This document shows, in pieces, positions 48,301 through 59,400 of a DNA stretch of 64,000 nt. Each line of letters opens with the position of its first letter. The stretch's first letter is position 1. The notes under the pieces were generated by a model. It was not told the origin of the DNA. It did no database searches and saw nothing but the letters and a program-made list of their open reading frames with translations. The stretch is from assembly GCA_013400975.1 (NCBI GenBank), contig WBMZ01011776.1, positions 62,001 through 126,000 on the forward strand, given 5' to 3'. Both the position numbers and the translations under genes were made by a program. Source of the DNA: Atrichornis clamosus. Lineage: Eukaryota > Chordata > Aves > Passeriformes > Menuridae.

Positions 48301-50598
48301 TGCAAGAATATGTTTTCTTTGGTTTAACTGCATCACAGAAACACAGCTGCTTAAAAAAGCACTGACAGGACAGGAGCAGAAGGTTACACCCTTTCAAAGG
48401 ATACAGTGCTCAGAGAACAAAGGATGCTGACACCAGGCTCACACTGAACACCATCAGTTACCAACTGTGTTTCTTTAGAAGCTCAGTCTTTGGGAGTAAA
48501 ATATTTGGCCTAATGGTGGAACAGCCCATCTGGTACTTCTGAGCCTCCAGTCCCACATAAACAGGATTATTTAACAGCTTGCACTTGGGATGCTGCTAAG
48601 GTAACTCAATCAATGAAGCTCATACTGTGCTCACTCCTACCAAAATAAAAACCAGATCTCCCTTTGATTTTCCTGAAGAACTCCCCACAGGCTCTTGCAT
48701 GAACATCTGCTCCATTCTGGACCAGGAGCTTCACCAGGTACATGTTCCTCCTCTCGATGGCAATGTGAAGAGCAGTCTGGCCTACAGAGACACTCAGACA
48801 GAAATCTTCAGCATTTAGTACAGACTGAGAGCTTTCAGCACTGCAGTTCACTCAGCTCCATGTAAGATGGCGGAACTGAGAGCTCTGCAGACTAAAAAGC
48901 TCTAGAAGTGAAAGGAAAAAAGCACACAAACAGCAAATGCAAGTCTGAATCACTAAATATAGTGATTTAATATATCCAAAATGGTAGAATACTGCACCTA
49001 ACAGCCCCAGCACAAATGCACAGACTGTTAATCACAAACTGGAACTTTGGGGTGCAGAAGGCCTCAGGCACGAGAGCCCTGCCAAACCCCATTTCAGCCT
49101 GAGCACCCTGAGTATTCCCTGTAGCAGCTGTTTCTCTTACCCTTGTAGTAGTTGTCAGTATATTCTGCATTAATAAACTCTTTCAGAGTTCCAGTTTTCC
49201 TTGCAATATCCAGCAGCAAGGGAATGGTATCATTTTTCCCATCATGTAGATTCAGCATGGCTTTCAGTAAACAGGTTTTCCCAGTTTCAGGCTCTGTAAC
49301 ACAAAAAATTGCAGGTATACAGAAGTGATCACAAACTTACCATCTATACCCAGACAAGCAGGAATTAATGAGGTTCTTTTCAAAAGACAAGAAACCTCAT
49401 TTAGTGTTTCACAGAAAATTTCAGCTCCTGTCACCTTACAATCAATGGGTTGCCCAATCAATAGGGTTATTAAAGGACCTCCTGAAGACATGTAACATAA
49501 TTATCTTTTTTTGTTTTCATCTCAGGAGCACTACTGAAAGAAGAAGAGGGCAACTTAAGGTATGTGACACTAAAGGGTACCTTTGAACTCCTCATCTGTG
49601 AGATGCTTGAAGGTTCTGTTAAGGTAGAGTAGCAGATCACTGAGGTCCTTTGTGTTGCCTCGGGCTACAGCATCAAAGATCCTTCTACGGTCATAAAATT
49701 TGAAAGCTTTTTCTGAGTAGCCTGTGATGGAATCTGTAGATAGGAGCCTGACAAGGGGAAATGTCAGTTACTTAAAGTCAGATATTTAGCAGGCTTTTTA
49801 TAAACTACCAGAGTACTGTTCTTCATTTGCTTGTGTGAAGTAGCAAACATGACAGATTAGCATAGATGGATCTACAAAGACTACAAGATCCACAAAGTCT
49901 GCAAGCAACTCTCCTGATAAAATTATGTATACGTTGCTGAAAGGCTGAGAACAAGACTTAAAAGAGGTATTGAATATGCCAGTGTAACTGCAGGCCTGGA
50001 GCCAGGCAATCCCTTGTTCCACTCTGAGTGAATTCCACTCACTGAGCAGCCTCAAGCAAGTGAATTAAGGCCTACTGCTAATTTTGGGCATAATATCCAT
50101 GAACTGGACTTTCAGAGATGCCAAGAGACAACAGTTATTGTCACTTTCAGTTGCAATACTCCTTATTTTGGCATAGAAAATAGTGAAACTGAAAAAACGG
50201 TCACACTCATGTGGAGAGAACAAATGCTGCTCTAAGAAACACAACCTGCAGTTGCCAAACTATTTATTACAATCAAAACTTACAAGGCAGACTTACTTGT
50301 GAAGCTTCCCCCTCTCCAAATTCACATGGAATTTGATGACAGAAGGTGCCATCAGGTGATCCAACTGGTAAAAGGAGTCCATGGGAGCCATGTCCTTGTC
50401 ACTGTCCCCCATCACAAACCGCCCCCGTCTTGCAAAGATGTTGCTTTTGGGTGGCTGCACCTTGGTGCTGGTTGGGCCCTGGGGGTTGTCAGGGGTTTCC
50501 TGCACAGAGTCCTCCCCATCCGTGTGTTCATCTGTCACTTCAGATTCCTCCATGTCAAAACTGCCAAATTTCTTCATCTTCCCAAGAATGGAAGACAT
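42151..50598 (-). CDS. TRPV1: TRPV1, heat/acid-gated TRP channel, complete coding region
   Basis: Noxious-heat and proton-gated Ca2+-permeable cation channel of sensory neurons. Fifteen coding exons (coordinates in the exon entries) give 843 residues, the chicken length as I recall it. Order: acidic N-terminus ([13 protein letters not shown]), ankyrin repeats (about 110-365), linker, S1 (about 438-460), S2 (about 479-500), S3-S4, S4-S5 linker, S5, pore loop with filter GMGD (650-653), S6 with [17 protein letters not shown] helix, C-terminus ending LPKSV. Tyr519 and Ser520 of the vanilloid pocket are kept, but the positions of rat Thr550 and Glu570 are Ala558 and Ala578, as in chicken. The acid-sensing glutamates of rat (600, 648) are present as Glu608 and Glu655. 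Every phase closes. Tandem paralogue of TRPV3. Confidence 0.97.
42866..42981 (-). CDS. TRPV1: TRPV1 coding exon 14
   Basis: 116 bases, acceptor CTCCAG|GGTT, donor CAGAG|GTGAGG, phase 2 to 1. Encodes [19 protein letters not shown] and [10 protein letters not shown]. Confidence 0.96.
43223..43350 (-). CDS. TRPV1: TRPV1 coding exon 13
   Basis: 128 bases, acceptor GGTAG|AGAG, donor TTTAG|GTAACC, phase 0 to 2. Encodes [19 protein letters not shown] and [16 protein letters not shown]. Confidence 0.96.
43923..44239 (-). CDS. TRPV1: TRPV1 coding exon 12
   Basis: 317 bases, acceptor CCGCAG|CTGT, donor TCCAG|GTACGC, phase 1 to 0. Encodes the pore turret, [18 protein letters not shown]6 and TRP helix ([10 protein letters not shown]). 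Confidence 0.96.
44642..44708 (-). CDS. TRPV1: TRPV1 coding exon 11
   Basis: 67 bases, acceptor TTACAG|ATGA, donor CACAG|GTAATA, phase 0 to 1. Encodes S5, [20 protein letters not shown]. Confidence 0.96.
45205..45220 (+). repeat. (ATA/ATC)n trinucleotide run
   Basis: AAT and ATC triplets in tandem in the TRPV1 intron between exons 10 and 11. Confidence 0.7.
45432..45597 (-). CDS. TRPV1: TRPV1 coding exon 10
   Basis: 166 bases, acceptor TTCCAG|CTTT, donor CCAAG|GTCAGT. Encodes S3 ([16 protein letters not shown]), S4 ([17 protein letters not shown]) and GIYSVMIAK. Contains Ala558 and Ala578, the two key capsaicin-site differences from mammals. Confidence 0.96.
46026..46096 (-). CDS. TRPV1: TRPV1 coding exon 9
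   Basis: 71 bases, acceptor TTTCAG|ATCC, donor CTTTT|GTAAGC, phase 0 to 2. Encodes [19 protein letters not shown] and SEVL; holds vanilloid-pocket Tyr519 and Ser520. Confidence 0.95.
46337..46432 (-). CDS. TRPV1: TRPV1 coding exon 8
   Basis: 96 bases, acceptor CTACAG|CCTC, donor AGAGGG|GTAAGA. Encodes [20 protein letters not shown]2. Confidence 0.95.
46714..46878 (-). CDS. TRPV1: TRPV1 coding exon 7
   Basis: 165 bases, acceptor GCTCAG|AACC, donor AAAAG|GTACAT. Encodes [19 protein letters not shown] and S1 ([15 protein letters not shown]). Confidence 0.96.
47088..47264 (-). CDS. TRPV1: TRPV1 coding exon 6
   Basis: 177 bases, acceptor AATTAG|ATTT, donor CACCA|GTGAGT. Encodes [29 protein letters not shown] and [17 protein letters not shown]. 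Confidence 0.96.
47863..48161 (-). CDS. TRPV1: TRPV1 coding exon 5
   Basis: 299 bases, acceptor CCATAG|GGGA, donor ATAGGG|GTAGGT, phase 1 to 0. Encodes [34 protein letters not shown] and [16 protein letters not shown] second GT five bases on would break phase with the next exon. Confidence 0.95.
48641..48781 (-). CDS. TRPV1: TRPV1 coding exon 4
   Basis: 141 bases, acceptor TGTAG|GCCA, donor TTTG|GTAGGA. Encodes [19 protein letters not shown] and [15 protein letters not shown]; ankyrin repeat. Confidence 0.96.
49141..49293 (-). CDS. TRPV1: TRPV1 coding exon 3
   Basis: 153 bases, acceptor TTACAG|AGCC, donor AAGG|GTAAGA, phase 1 to 1. Encodes [19 protein letters not shown] and [13 protein letters not shown]. 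Confidence 0.96.
49581..49747 (-). CDS. TRPV1: TRPV1 coding exon 2
   Basis: 167 bases, acceptor TGTCAG|GCTC, donor CAAAG|GTACCC, phase 2 to 1. Encodes [19 protein letters not shown] and [16 protein letters not shown]; first ankyrin repeat. Confidence 0.96.
50297..50598 (-). CDS. TRPV1: TRPV1 coding exon 1
   Basis: ATG at 50598-50596, in an exon that starts at 50612 after CTCACAG; 302 coding bases to CACAA|GTAAGT, phase 2. Encodes [18 protein letters not shown] and [11 protein letters not shown]. Confidence 0.96.
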
Positions 50599-51316
50599 GA
50601 TGGGCAGGCAGTCTGTGAGGAAGGACACAAACACCTCAGGTCAGCACTTTACAGGGCCATGAGTCCCCTTTTGCCTGGGATTGTTTTCCAGAAACAGCAG
50701 ACAGTGGATTAGTTGCTCTTGTCCCAGAAATGAGGCATATGGACACATATTCACTGTGCCCACAGTCAGAATAGTTTAGTAGGTCACTACCTCCGTGCCA
50801 TTTGCTCCTGTTCCCACTGCCCTTACCCATTCCAGATTAGGGAGAGCAAGCCAGAGCATCCCAGAGCTTCCTGGCCATCTCATTGCAGAGCTGGGTCTAA
50901 GCTACTTCTGCTTAAAACTAGAGCCTCATCCTCCTCCAGTCAAGCCTGAACAATCTCAAACCTCAACAATCTCTGCTTCTTTTCTCTCCTTTCTAACTGG
51001 TTTGTGCCACAAATCATTCTCATGATTCTCTTCAGGCATGTGAAAAAATCCTGCTTGTGCCATACCCGTATCTCCGGGATGCTGAGCACAGAGGGCTTCC
51101 TGCATCCAGGAAAATTATCACTTAAGGGCTTTGCCAGAGTTATGGCAGTGCTTGATGGAAATTGGAACGTGTGGTTCTTGAGAGATGAGCGTCATCTCAA
51201 ACAGGAGGCACGGAAACAGAGGGAAAGGTTAGCACAGATAAGATGCGACTGTTAAGACCACAGCTTTGATCTTGTCTGATCCACAACCACACAGAACTTG
51301 ACACAAACAACAAATA

Positions 51317-51520
51317 CAGAATCACAGAATGGTCTGGGTTGGAAGGGACCTTAAATCTCATCTCATTCCACCCCCTGCCATGGCAGGGACACCTTTTACT
51401 ATCCCAGGTTGCTCCAAGTCCTGTCCAACCTGGCCTTGGACACTTCCAGGGATGGGGCAGTCACAGCTTCTCTGGGCAACCTGTGCCAGGGCCTCCCCAC
51501 CCTCCCAGATAAGACACTCT
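51317..51520 (-). mobile_element. CR1 LINE 3' fragment (5'-truncated)
   Basis: Begins with CAGAATCACAGAATGGTC, then TGGGTTGGAAGGGACCTTAA, CCCTGCCATGGCAGGGACAC, CCAACCTGGCCTTGGACAC, TTCCAGGGATGGGGC and TCTCTGGGCAACCTGTGCC: the classic reverse complement of the avian CR1 tail. The element therefore reads on the minus strand, with its 3' end at 51317 and 5' truncation near 51520. Little decayed. It lies between the TRPV1 ATG exon and its putative 5' UTR exon. Confidence 0.93.
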
Positions 51521-52137
51521 ACTAAAAGAGCAGGCTGTGGGGATTTTTTGTTTTTTTTCTTTTTCATCTTATCAAGCTGTTTTAATCAGCCAAATGTTGT
51601 GTACATGCCACTGAATGCAAAATATTCTGGAACTCCAGCAGTGGAGACAGAAATACATCATATTTGAACACACAGCTGTCTTAGAAACATACTCTGAAAT
51701 CCTACATTGCTTGGAAATCTTACAGCTTTGAGCACAGGAATATCACAAAATCTTTAAAAAACCTTAAATTATAAACCACATTAGAGGGGTCAGTAATCTT
51801 CTCTGCACATTCAGTGTAAAAACAACATCATAAACTTGCTTCAAAGTTGTTTCTCTCCACAAGACAATTCTGAGGGTTGTCTGCAAACCTACATTGTACA
51901 TTAAAGCTGGATTAAAGTTCTATGGAAATAGTTCATATTTACCTCAAAGGTCACTTATATTTTTCTGTGGAAGTAGGACAGGAAAGAAACTCTTGTCAGG
52001 CATTTGTATTTTCTATCATTTTGTACAATATACATGTAAAGAAAACACCAATTTGCAAACTTGCACATTTAGGGTTACTGGAAACAAACCAGCATAGCAA
52101 AGACAAAATAGTAATGACTGCAATTTAACTTGCTCAC

Positions 52138-52168
52138 CTTTCAAGTTCTTTGTGTCCTTAGAACCACT
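52138..52168 (-). other. TRPV1: Probable 31-base TRPV1 5' UTR exon
   Basis: TTCTTTCAG|AGTGG on the left and GAAAG|GTGAGCAAG on the right bracket 31 bases on the TRPV1 strand, 1.5 kb upstream of the ATG exon (which itself starts with an acceptor at 50612). No ATG inside. Both splice signals are strong, but transcription is not shown. Confidence 0.4.
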
Positions 52169-55100
52169 CTGAAAGAATAACATAATATCTTATTAACTTA
52201 ACTGTGCTATAAATAAGAAATAAAAATATTTCCATTTGGAATAGGATACTAAAATTACAGTAGAACAATTACTTCAGTGAAAAAGGAATAAAAATAGTTC
52301 CATAAAAAATAGTAAAAATACAAGGGGAATACAGCCATGTATAATTTTAATTTTTTGTCTTATTTAAACTACTGTGGATTGAGCCAAAAACATCAGCAAG
52401 TAGCTATGGAAAATAGAATCACTTATTTTCCACAGAATAAATGTAATGTTAAAATGTGCAGAATAGGCTCAACCTTGTCTCCCTGGCAATTGCTCAAACC
52501 GATTTTGGTTATTATATTTCCTTTCTAAACCCTCTTGGTAATATTGATGATGAAGACAAAGCTGCATTTCCTCAAGAGTATGAATTTGCAAGGGAAATAA
52601 CCTTCTCAAATCTGTGGAAGGATTATTTAAAGCATAGTAAGTATTATCTAGTTTAAAAAATACATAACCTATTAGAACTCTTTGAAACTCATGTACACAA
52701 AATTTTGGTACAATAAATAAGGAAATATTTTTGATAGAATGCCGTGCCACACCACAACTTCTAACAAATATTAGAGTTTAAAAATAAACAATAGCCATGC
52801 TACTCAAATAGACATGCAGAACTTACAAATATTGACAAAAATCCTGTCTTCCGAAAAATAGTCCAGTCTCAGTAAACACCCACTGATCTACAGGAATTTG
52901 GTGCCAGATATTCCTCCTCCAAGGTGCCTGACTGAAAAGCCCTCAGAGTTTGCTTCTCCACTTCATCTGTCTGCAAAAGTGTTCAACGTGATGATTTTTA
53001 GAATCCAGGGAAGTTCACTGGAAGAACAGAGAATGGAGCAGTAAGATAATTAAGAACAATTCTGGAACCAGAAGCATCAGTTGCTTCTATTCCCAGAGGT
53101 TTAGCAAAGCTCTTTACAAGAATTGCAGTAAGTTGCTGTTGTTTTTCCCTCCCCTTTAATTGCATTTAGTAATGGATATTCTTCTCCAGATTTCCTCTTC
53201 ACAAATACACTCAAGTTTGCAAAAAAACCACCCAAACCACCAGACAGCAATTGTTTCTGGGGGTCACAGTTTCAATTCAATTTACAAAACTTTGTAAAAT
53301 ATGCCACAGTCACCTTTCTGGACACCTTTCTTGGGTGGCTGATTTAAAGATAAATATTTTAAAGATAAGCTGATTCAGAACAGAATTGAGGGAGAACCAA
53401 TGACAGAAAGTCCTAATGCTTTTCTATTATTCCACGTTCCTCCTATGTTTTATTTAAATTATATATATATATNNNNNNNNNNNNNNNNNNNNNNNTATAT
53501 ATATATGTAATGGTCAGCTACTAAATATTAATGTCATTAGGGAAAAAAAAAATCTTATCTAGCCCAGGATGGATCTAACACCCTTAAAAATTCAGAGCTG
53601 GGTCATATATTGTTAAATATATCATTTACATAAGATCTTTCTGACAAAAACTAGTCTAGAGAAACAGCTTTTCCAGGCTGTAGCTGTCAGGCTGAGAGCA
53701 ACTCCTGATCTTCCTGAGGTTTTGAGTAGATTATGAAATTATTTTATGAAATTATCTGTCTTTTGTTTTGTAAAAGGTAGCTGTCTCTCTAGTCTTGCCA
53801 GCTACCTGTATAAAAGAATTATGTATTTGCCTATTTATTAGCAAACTAATTATACTACTTAGAACAGCCTGTGGTGCTCAGAGTAACAAGCCTATTAATT
53901 AATGCATAAGTATAGATTACCAATAGGCAGGTCCTGTCCTGGTGCTCCTGGAGCTTTGCTCAGCAGAGCATCTCACTCAGCATCCCAATTAAATCCTTCA
54001 CCATTTCCAAAGCAGAGACTCACTAAGAAAACTCCACAGATCAATGGTGGGTCTCCCTTATCCAGCCTCTGGTTTCTTGCTGCTCCCTTTTGCTGAATTC
54101 TCCTTCTCTCCCTTCTCCCATTCCAAGCATCAGCTCCTTTCAGTCTCACTGTGCTCTGATGGACACACTTAGGGAGATTTCTGCTGTTTCTGAATTTTGA
54201 TGCCTCCTTCATCAGCCTCCTTGGCCTGTGTTTCCTGGGAAGATGTTATTCCTTCTCACCAGCAGCACTCCACTGCTTTTTGCAACAGTTGTTGGACATA
54301 CCACTTTCCATCTCAGCAGGGACCTGGTTTTAAGGAGATGTGGATGCTTATCAAAATAAGCCAGTAATAAACAAAAAGGAATTTATTCCTTTTCCTTGCC
54401 TGCAGCCAACATGCTGCAAAGGCTTTGTTCAAGTTCTGTGCTTGAGAGGGGTTTTACCAACTAAGAGCCTTCTCCATCACTGCAAATGGAAAAACATCAG
54501 CACATGTGCCAGAGATCCTAAGGATGTATCCAAGGCTGGCCTGCAGCTCAGAGACAGCCTTGCCTTTGCTAATAGAACCTAAACCCAGCTTCTGGACGCA
54601 AATGCCACTTGATCTCACAGTTAACAAAGTGCTGGAACAGTATCATAAGCTCTTTCCAGTTATTCAATAAAGATGAAAGCAGATCTGCTGATAAAAAACT
54701 ATTTTGTAATAATGCAAGAGGGAAAACAGCATATAACAAATTCAGAGTTTTTACAATACCTTTAATCTAGTCTGTATTTTCTCTGTAATCTGCCAACAGT
54801 TCCTTAAACATGACATGGAATAGATGCATGGAGAGAGAGGGTGGAGGGGGATGGAAATTAAGCCATCTCTGTAATTAGGATCTCAGAACTCAGCACAGCC
54901 TTCTCATTATAAAAATGTCAGTCCTGATGTTGCTAATGAGCAAGATAGGAATCCATGTCCATATTCCAGTGGAAACACGTGCTTCCTAGGAATGAAACTG
55001 TATCCAGATAACATGAAACATCTTACTTGCTTCCCAATGTCATTTGAGCAAAACAAACATACATGTATCTTGTTTTAGACAGAAAAGTATAAATGTTTCC

Positions 55101-56101
55101 ACATTAAAATACACAGTAGGAGAAATTCCAAGAGCATAACACAGGTGATAAAAACTTGGAAATTTTAAGGGAATGCGGGTGAGCAATACCCAACATTAAA
55201 ACCAGATTAGAGTCTAGCTAATTATTAAATTGATTTAAATTGACATTGATTAAAGTTCAATTTGATACAATATATGAAGGGCAGAATCAGAAACACCTTC
55301 AGATCAAATACATCAAAATAGCTCCTCCAGTTTATCACAAATTCTGACTGTTTCAGAGAGGCTCTGATCTATCCCACCACTCAAAATACAAACATAATTA
55401 TTTTATGTGTGTCAAATAAGGAAAATAATTATTTCTCACCCTCTAAATGCATTTTCCACTTGACTATAACCCCTGCATTCCAAGCATCTCCTGTCATGGT
55501 TCTAGCCTAGCCATGCCTTGGACCTTAATCCACTGTGCCCAACCTGGGTAGCCACTGAAACAATCCTCCATGTTTTATTTTGATTATTTTGTCGATGTCC
55601 AAACCAAGGTTGCATTCCATCTTTTACAGATACAACATGAAATACATGAAAACTGGCATTTGTTTTATGCAGGAACCATAGAACTCTCCAAGCAAGGCTG
55701 ACACCCTGGTCTGCTGCCTGTATATTGTGAAATAGCTTAAGGACAAGAAATCTCTAGAGAAAGCATGAGACTAAGTTACAGACAACAACTCATCCCTCCT
55801 AGTCCTTCCAAACATACTTCCTACCAGCAAAATAAGCCCCTCAAGAAGTGTCTTTTTATGCAGAAAGTTAATGGATCTTTCCCAGTCACTCAGAAAAATT
55901 TAATGTGATAATTACTTCTCATTTCACAAATGGGAATGACAGAGCAACAAAATATGCAGACCCAGGAGAAGGAGACATTAAATGCAGGGTTTTTGTCCCA
56001 CTGTTAACGAGTGAGAGTGCCTGTTGAATAAAGTGAAAAAAACCACTGTTCAGGCAGGAAAAAACCAGAAGCTGCATCTCAGGCCATTCCACATAATTAC
56101 T
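52169..56101. other. TRPV1-SHPK intergenic interval
   Basis: AT-rich, with no supportable gene. Contains a sequence gap within (AT)n and the presumed TRPV1 start region, for which no CpG island is visible. Confidence 0.6.
53461..53507. repeat. (AT)n run with 23-N assembly gap
   Basis: Alternating AT on both sides of N at 53473-53495. The true repeat length is unknown. Confidence 0.95.
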
Positions 56102-56106
56102 TTATT
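56101..56106 (-). terminator. SHPK poly(A) signal overlapping the stop codon
   Basis: AATAAA on the minus strand shares its TAA with the SHPK stop. GU/U-rich elements (TTCTGGTTTTTTCC, then AGTGGTTTTTTT) begin about 35 bases downstream, a standard arrangement. It would give a 3' UTR of only about 10-30 bases. Confidence 0.5.
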
Positions 56107-56496
56107 TACTATGGAACATCACCATAGCAGCCCCCACAGCAGCATCGACATCCTTCCCGTAAACCACAGGGAATGGAAAAATCCTTTCCACTTCCTGCCT
56201 CAGCACCTCGTTCCTGGCAAGGGCACTCCCGCTGCCCAGGATCCTCCTCACTCCCATCTCCATCAGGTGCTGCACAGGTAACATGGAGCAGAGGTTTTCC
56301 ACAATGCCACGGCACAGGGCTCTGGTGACGTGGCCCAGGGACAGGTCAGAGGCAGCAATGTTGGTCACTGATGCCAACTGCTCAGGAATGTGTCTCTCTC
56401 CAAATACGGTTGGGTGGACTGAGAGTTTGCTGTGCTTTTGGGCCAAGGCTGCTTGGATTATCCTTGTATAGATGGCAGATTCCTGAACCTGAAGTC
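56102..56496 (-). CDS. SHPK: SHPK coding exon 7 with stop
   Basis: 395 bases, acceptor CTGCAG|GACT, TAA at 56104-56102. Encodes FGERHIPEQLASVTNIAAS, LGHVTRALCRGIVENL, GSGSALARNEVLRQEVE and VDAAVGAAMVMFHSK. Confidence 0.95.
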
Positions 56497-59400
56497 CTGC
56501 AGATGGGAAATACCATGTTAGTGATCTGAAGAGGTGGAGACTTGCAATTGTCACTGATGCACCTGTTCAGCAAAATACTGGATATCTTTTTCCATGCCCT
56601 AAAGGTAATTGTGTTTCCCAGATTATGAACCACATCCAATTGTATCCAGAATGTGTGATACTAGAAACCTCTTTGTGATTACAGGAACTGCCTTTCCTGA
56701 CAACACAGCTACTCCTCATTGCCTGTACTGTGCTAAGTCCACAAAACAACATCTTTAAAAGGCCTAACAGCAGGTTTCAGCTTCAGTGGCTGGGTTCCAT
56801 GTGAATGCAACATTCACCTTGAGTATTTACTGAAAGAACGATTTCAAAGCTTATTTCTGTATTGCAAAACCCAAGAGATTGTTCAAAAAACGGTGAACAC
56901 CATGCTTAAAGCACTTAGAAGATATTACATGAGTTTGAGTCATCCATTAGAGTGCTGCCAAATATGCAACAAAAGGACTTCTTTGGACTGCAGTCCAAAA
57001 TTAGAGGTTCTTGTCCTCAAATCTGCTGACCTTCTCTCTTGAAAATCAACTTGCACAAAATAATTCTCTTCTGTCCTTGAAACAAAAGAAGACCTAGAGG
57101 TAGTGTGAATGCTGAGTCCAAGCATGACTGTCCCAGCATGTTCATAAGCTTCAGCAGGAAATTCCAGAGATCTAGGAAGCATGACCCAAGAGTTACATCC
57201 TTGTTCCCTTTATGGCATGATAGAACAGCTCTAGGCTTGTTCCTTTGCCTCAGTTTCCTTTCACCTTGATGATCAAGCTCAATTTTAAGCTTCAACTCTC
57301 CCTGAAATGACTTACCCAGCTCTCCTGTCCACTGTGCCACCATGCCCACAAATGTTGCAAGCACATTCCCTCCATTGAGTGATGCTGCTACAGCCAAGTA
57401 GTCACCACTGAAGTAGGGAAAGTAAGTAACAGCTGAGGAAGGATCCGGTGCCTCTGGAGGCTGGAAACCCAGGGGCATTGAGATGGTCAGCTGAGCAGAG
57501 GTACTGATATTAAGAACTAGAACACACAAAAAAAAAAGAAGGAAAAAAGAAAATAATCAGTGTTTTACTAAGTTACCCTGAAGGAGGACAATGAGAAAAC
57601 CAAATCAGATACCAAAATGACCATACCTGCATCAGTCCTCTCAGTCAGACAGGAATACACAGAGCACTGGAAGTCTCCCAGAGCAATTCCTACTTTTGCT
57701 CCTTTGGGTATTCCATGCCATGCACAGACTGTCCTGCCTGCAATGCTGCCAGGGTCTCCCACCTCTGGAAGCAAGTGAACAGGAAAGCCGGATTTTTTCA
57801 ATCTGGAAGCAGAACAACATTATTGGGAGAAAGAAGTTTGGGAATGTGCAGCATGGCTACAAAGACTTCTTTGAAGTCACAGATGAACCTGGCCACACAT
57901 TTGTGGCTTCTGGATTTATGGATGCTTTCACCTATTTAGAAAGCTTTGTCTTGGACAGGGGCAGCATTCCAGTCCAATGGGCTGGGTAAACTAGTCTGGA
58001 AGAATAAATATTTTTCCTTTATATGCAATCTGAGTACCTGAGATTATACAGTTCATGTTCAGCAAGTTTCACCTGCTGATGTCATATGGACAAGCAGTTC
58101 CAGGTTTACCCTGGGACAATCACAAAACCAGCAAAAAATGCAGCTAAATATCAAAGAACTGAAGCTGTCATGCAATTAGTGGTTCACAACTGAATCACAA
58201 AGAGTTAAATCCAACAAACTTCTTATACAATCAGCTGCAGGTGCTACAGCAACACCATCACATTAGTAAAAGTTCAGTCAGCAAAATGCAAATTTCTGTC
58301 ACTCTTTCATACCTTGATGAGAAGATCTTTCATCTTGGAGTCCTGGCCTAACCTAAGCCCTGAAATATAAAAGGCCTTAGCACTCAGCCCTGAAAGAGCA
58401 AATCATTAAAATAAATAAGTAAATAAATAAGCTGATTCCCTGTAAGATTTCCTGTAGCCTAATAGCTCTTAAGTATTCTCACAAATAAGTCTTAGCAGTT
58501 ATGAAGAAACTCAGCTCAAAAAACTAGAGAGTGGTCACTGTCTTTACCACAACAGAGGTAACCCCATGGCTCTTCTCATCCATCCCATCCCACCACCCCA
58601 CCACAGAAAGGGAGAGAACAGTTTGGTCTCACTGATGAGTCTCTCTGCTCTGCTGTTGGTGGATATTTCTAAAAATACCGGGTCAGATTTTACCAGATTT
58701 AAACAGAGCAAACTCTCAATAGTTCTTCAGTAGGGCCCACAACTGACTAGGAGTAACTTTCAATCCCTTTGTAGCACATCAATACTCAGGGCCCAAAAAG
58801 GTGTTCACATTGCCTGCCACAAGCAGTGCACAAATCCCAGGGAATGACCTTAGCACTTACATGTCAGTATTCCAGCTCTTGTTTCTGGAATTAAAATATC
58901 CCCAGCTGGCAGCGTTCTGGACAGACATGAGTGGCTTCTTCAGGTCACACAACATGGCAACCACATAGTCCTGGATTGTGCCAGCTGCATCATAAGCCTT
59001 CAGAAAATCTGGACTTTTAAACAAGACATTTTTAAAACAAAAACAATGAGGGGTTTTTGCTTGAAGGCAGTGAGAGCAAGACAACTTCCATGCTATGGGG
59101 AGCCTCAGACATATAGGCCCATCTAAAAATGAAACAGCCACCTCAATGATCAACTTGCGTTTTGTTGGTTTGGTTTAGTTTTTTAAATGGAATTTGTTTT
59201 CCAAGCTGCAGCAGTATTTACCTCTTGATGGAAGATGGAGAGAGAGCAGCTTTAAGTAATGAGTTGTTGAGGTTCAAAAGCACAGCATTGCTGTGTGCTT
59301 AAGAAAGTAGTAATTATTTGCATGAAAGAAAATGGCACTTTGTTGATCTTTGAGCATTTTTGAAAAATAGGTACATTCCTACAGTTGCTCTATCATCCAC

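Noticed and set aside
50299..50712. Plus-strand 137-codon frame opposite the TRPV1 first coding exon
   Set aside because: Antisense shadow of a conserved exon; codon content explained by TRPV1.
57696..57989. Plus-strand 97-codon frame opposite SHPK
   Set aside because: Antisense shadow of a real SHPK exon plus intron; no homology.
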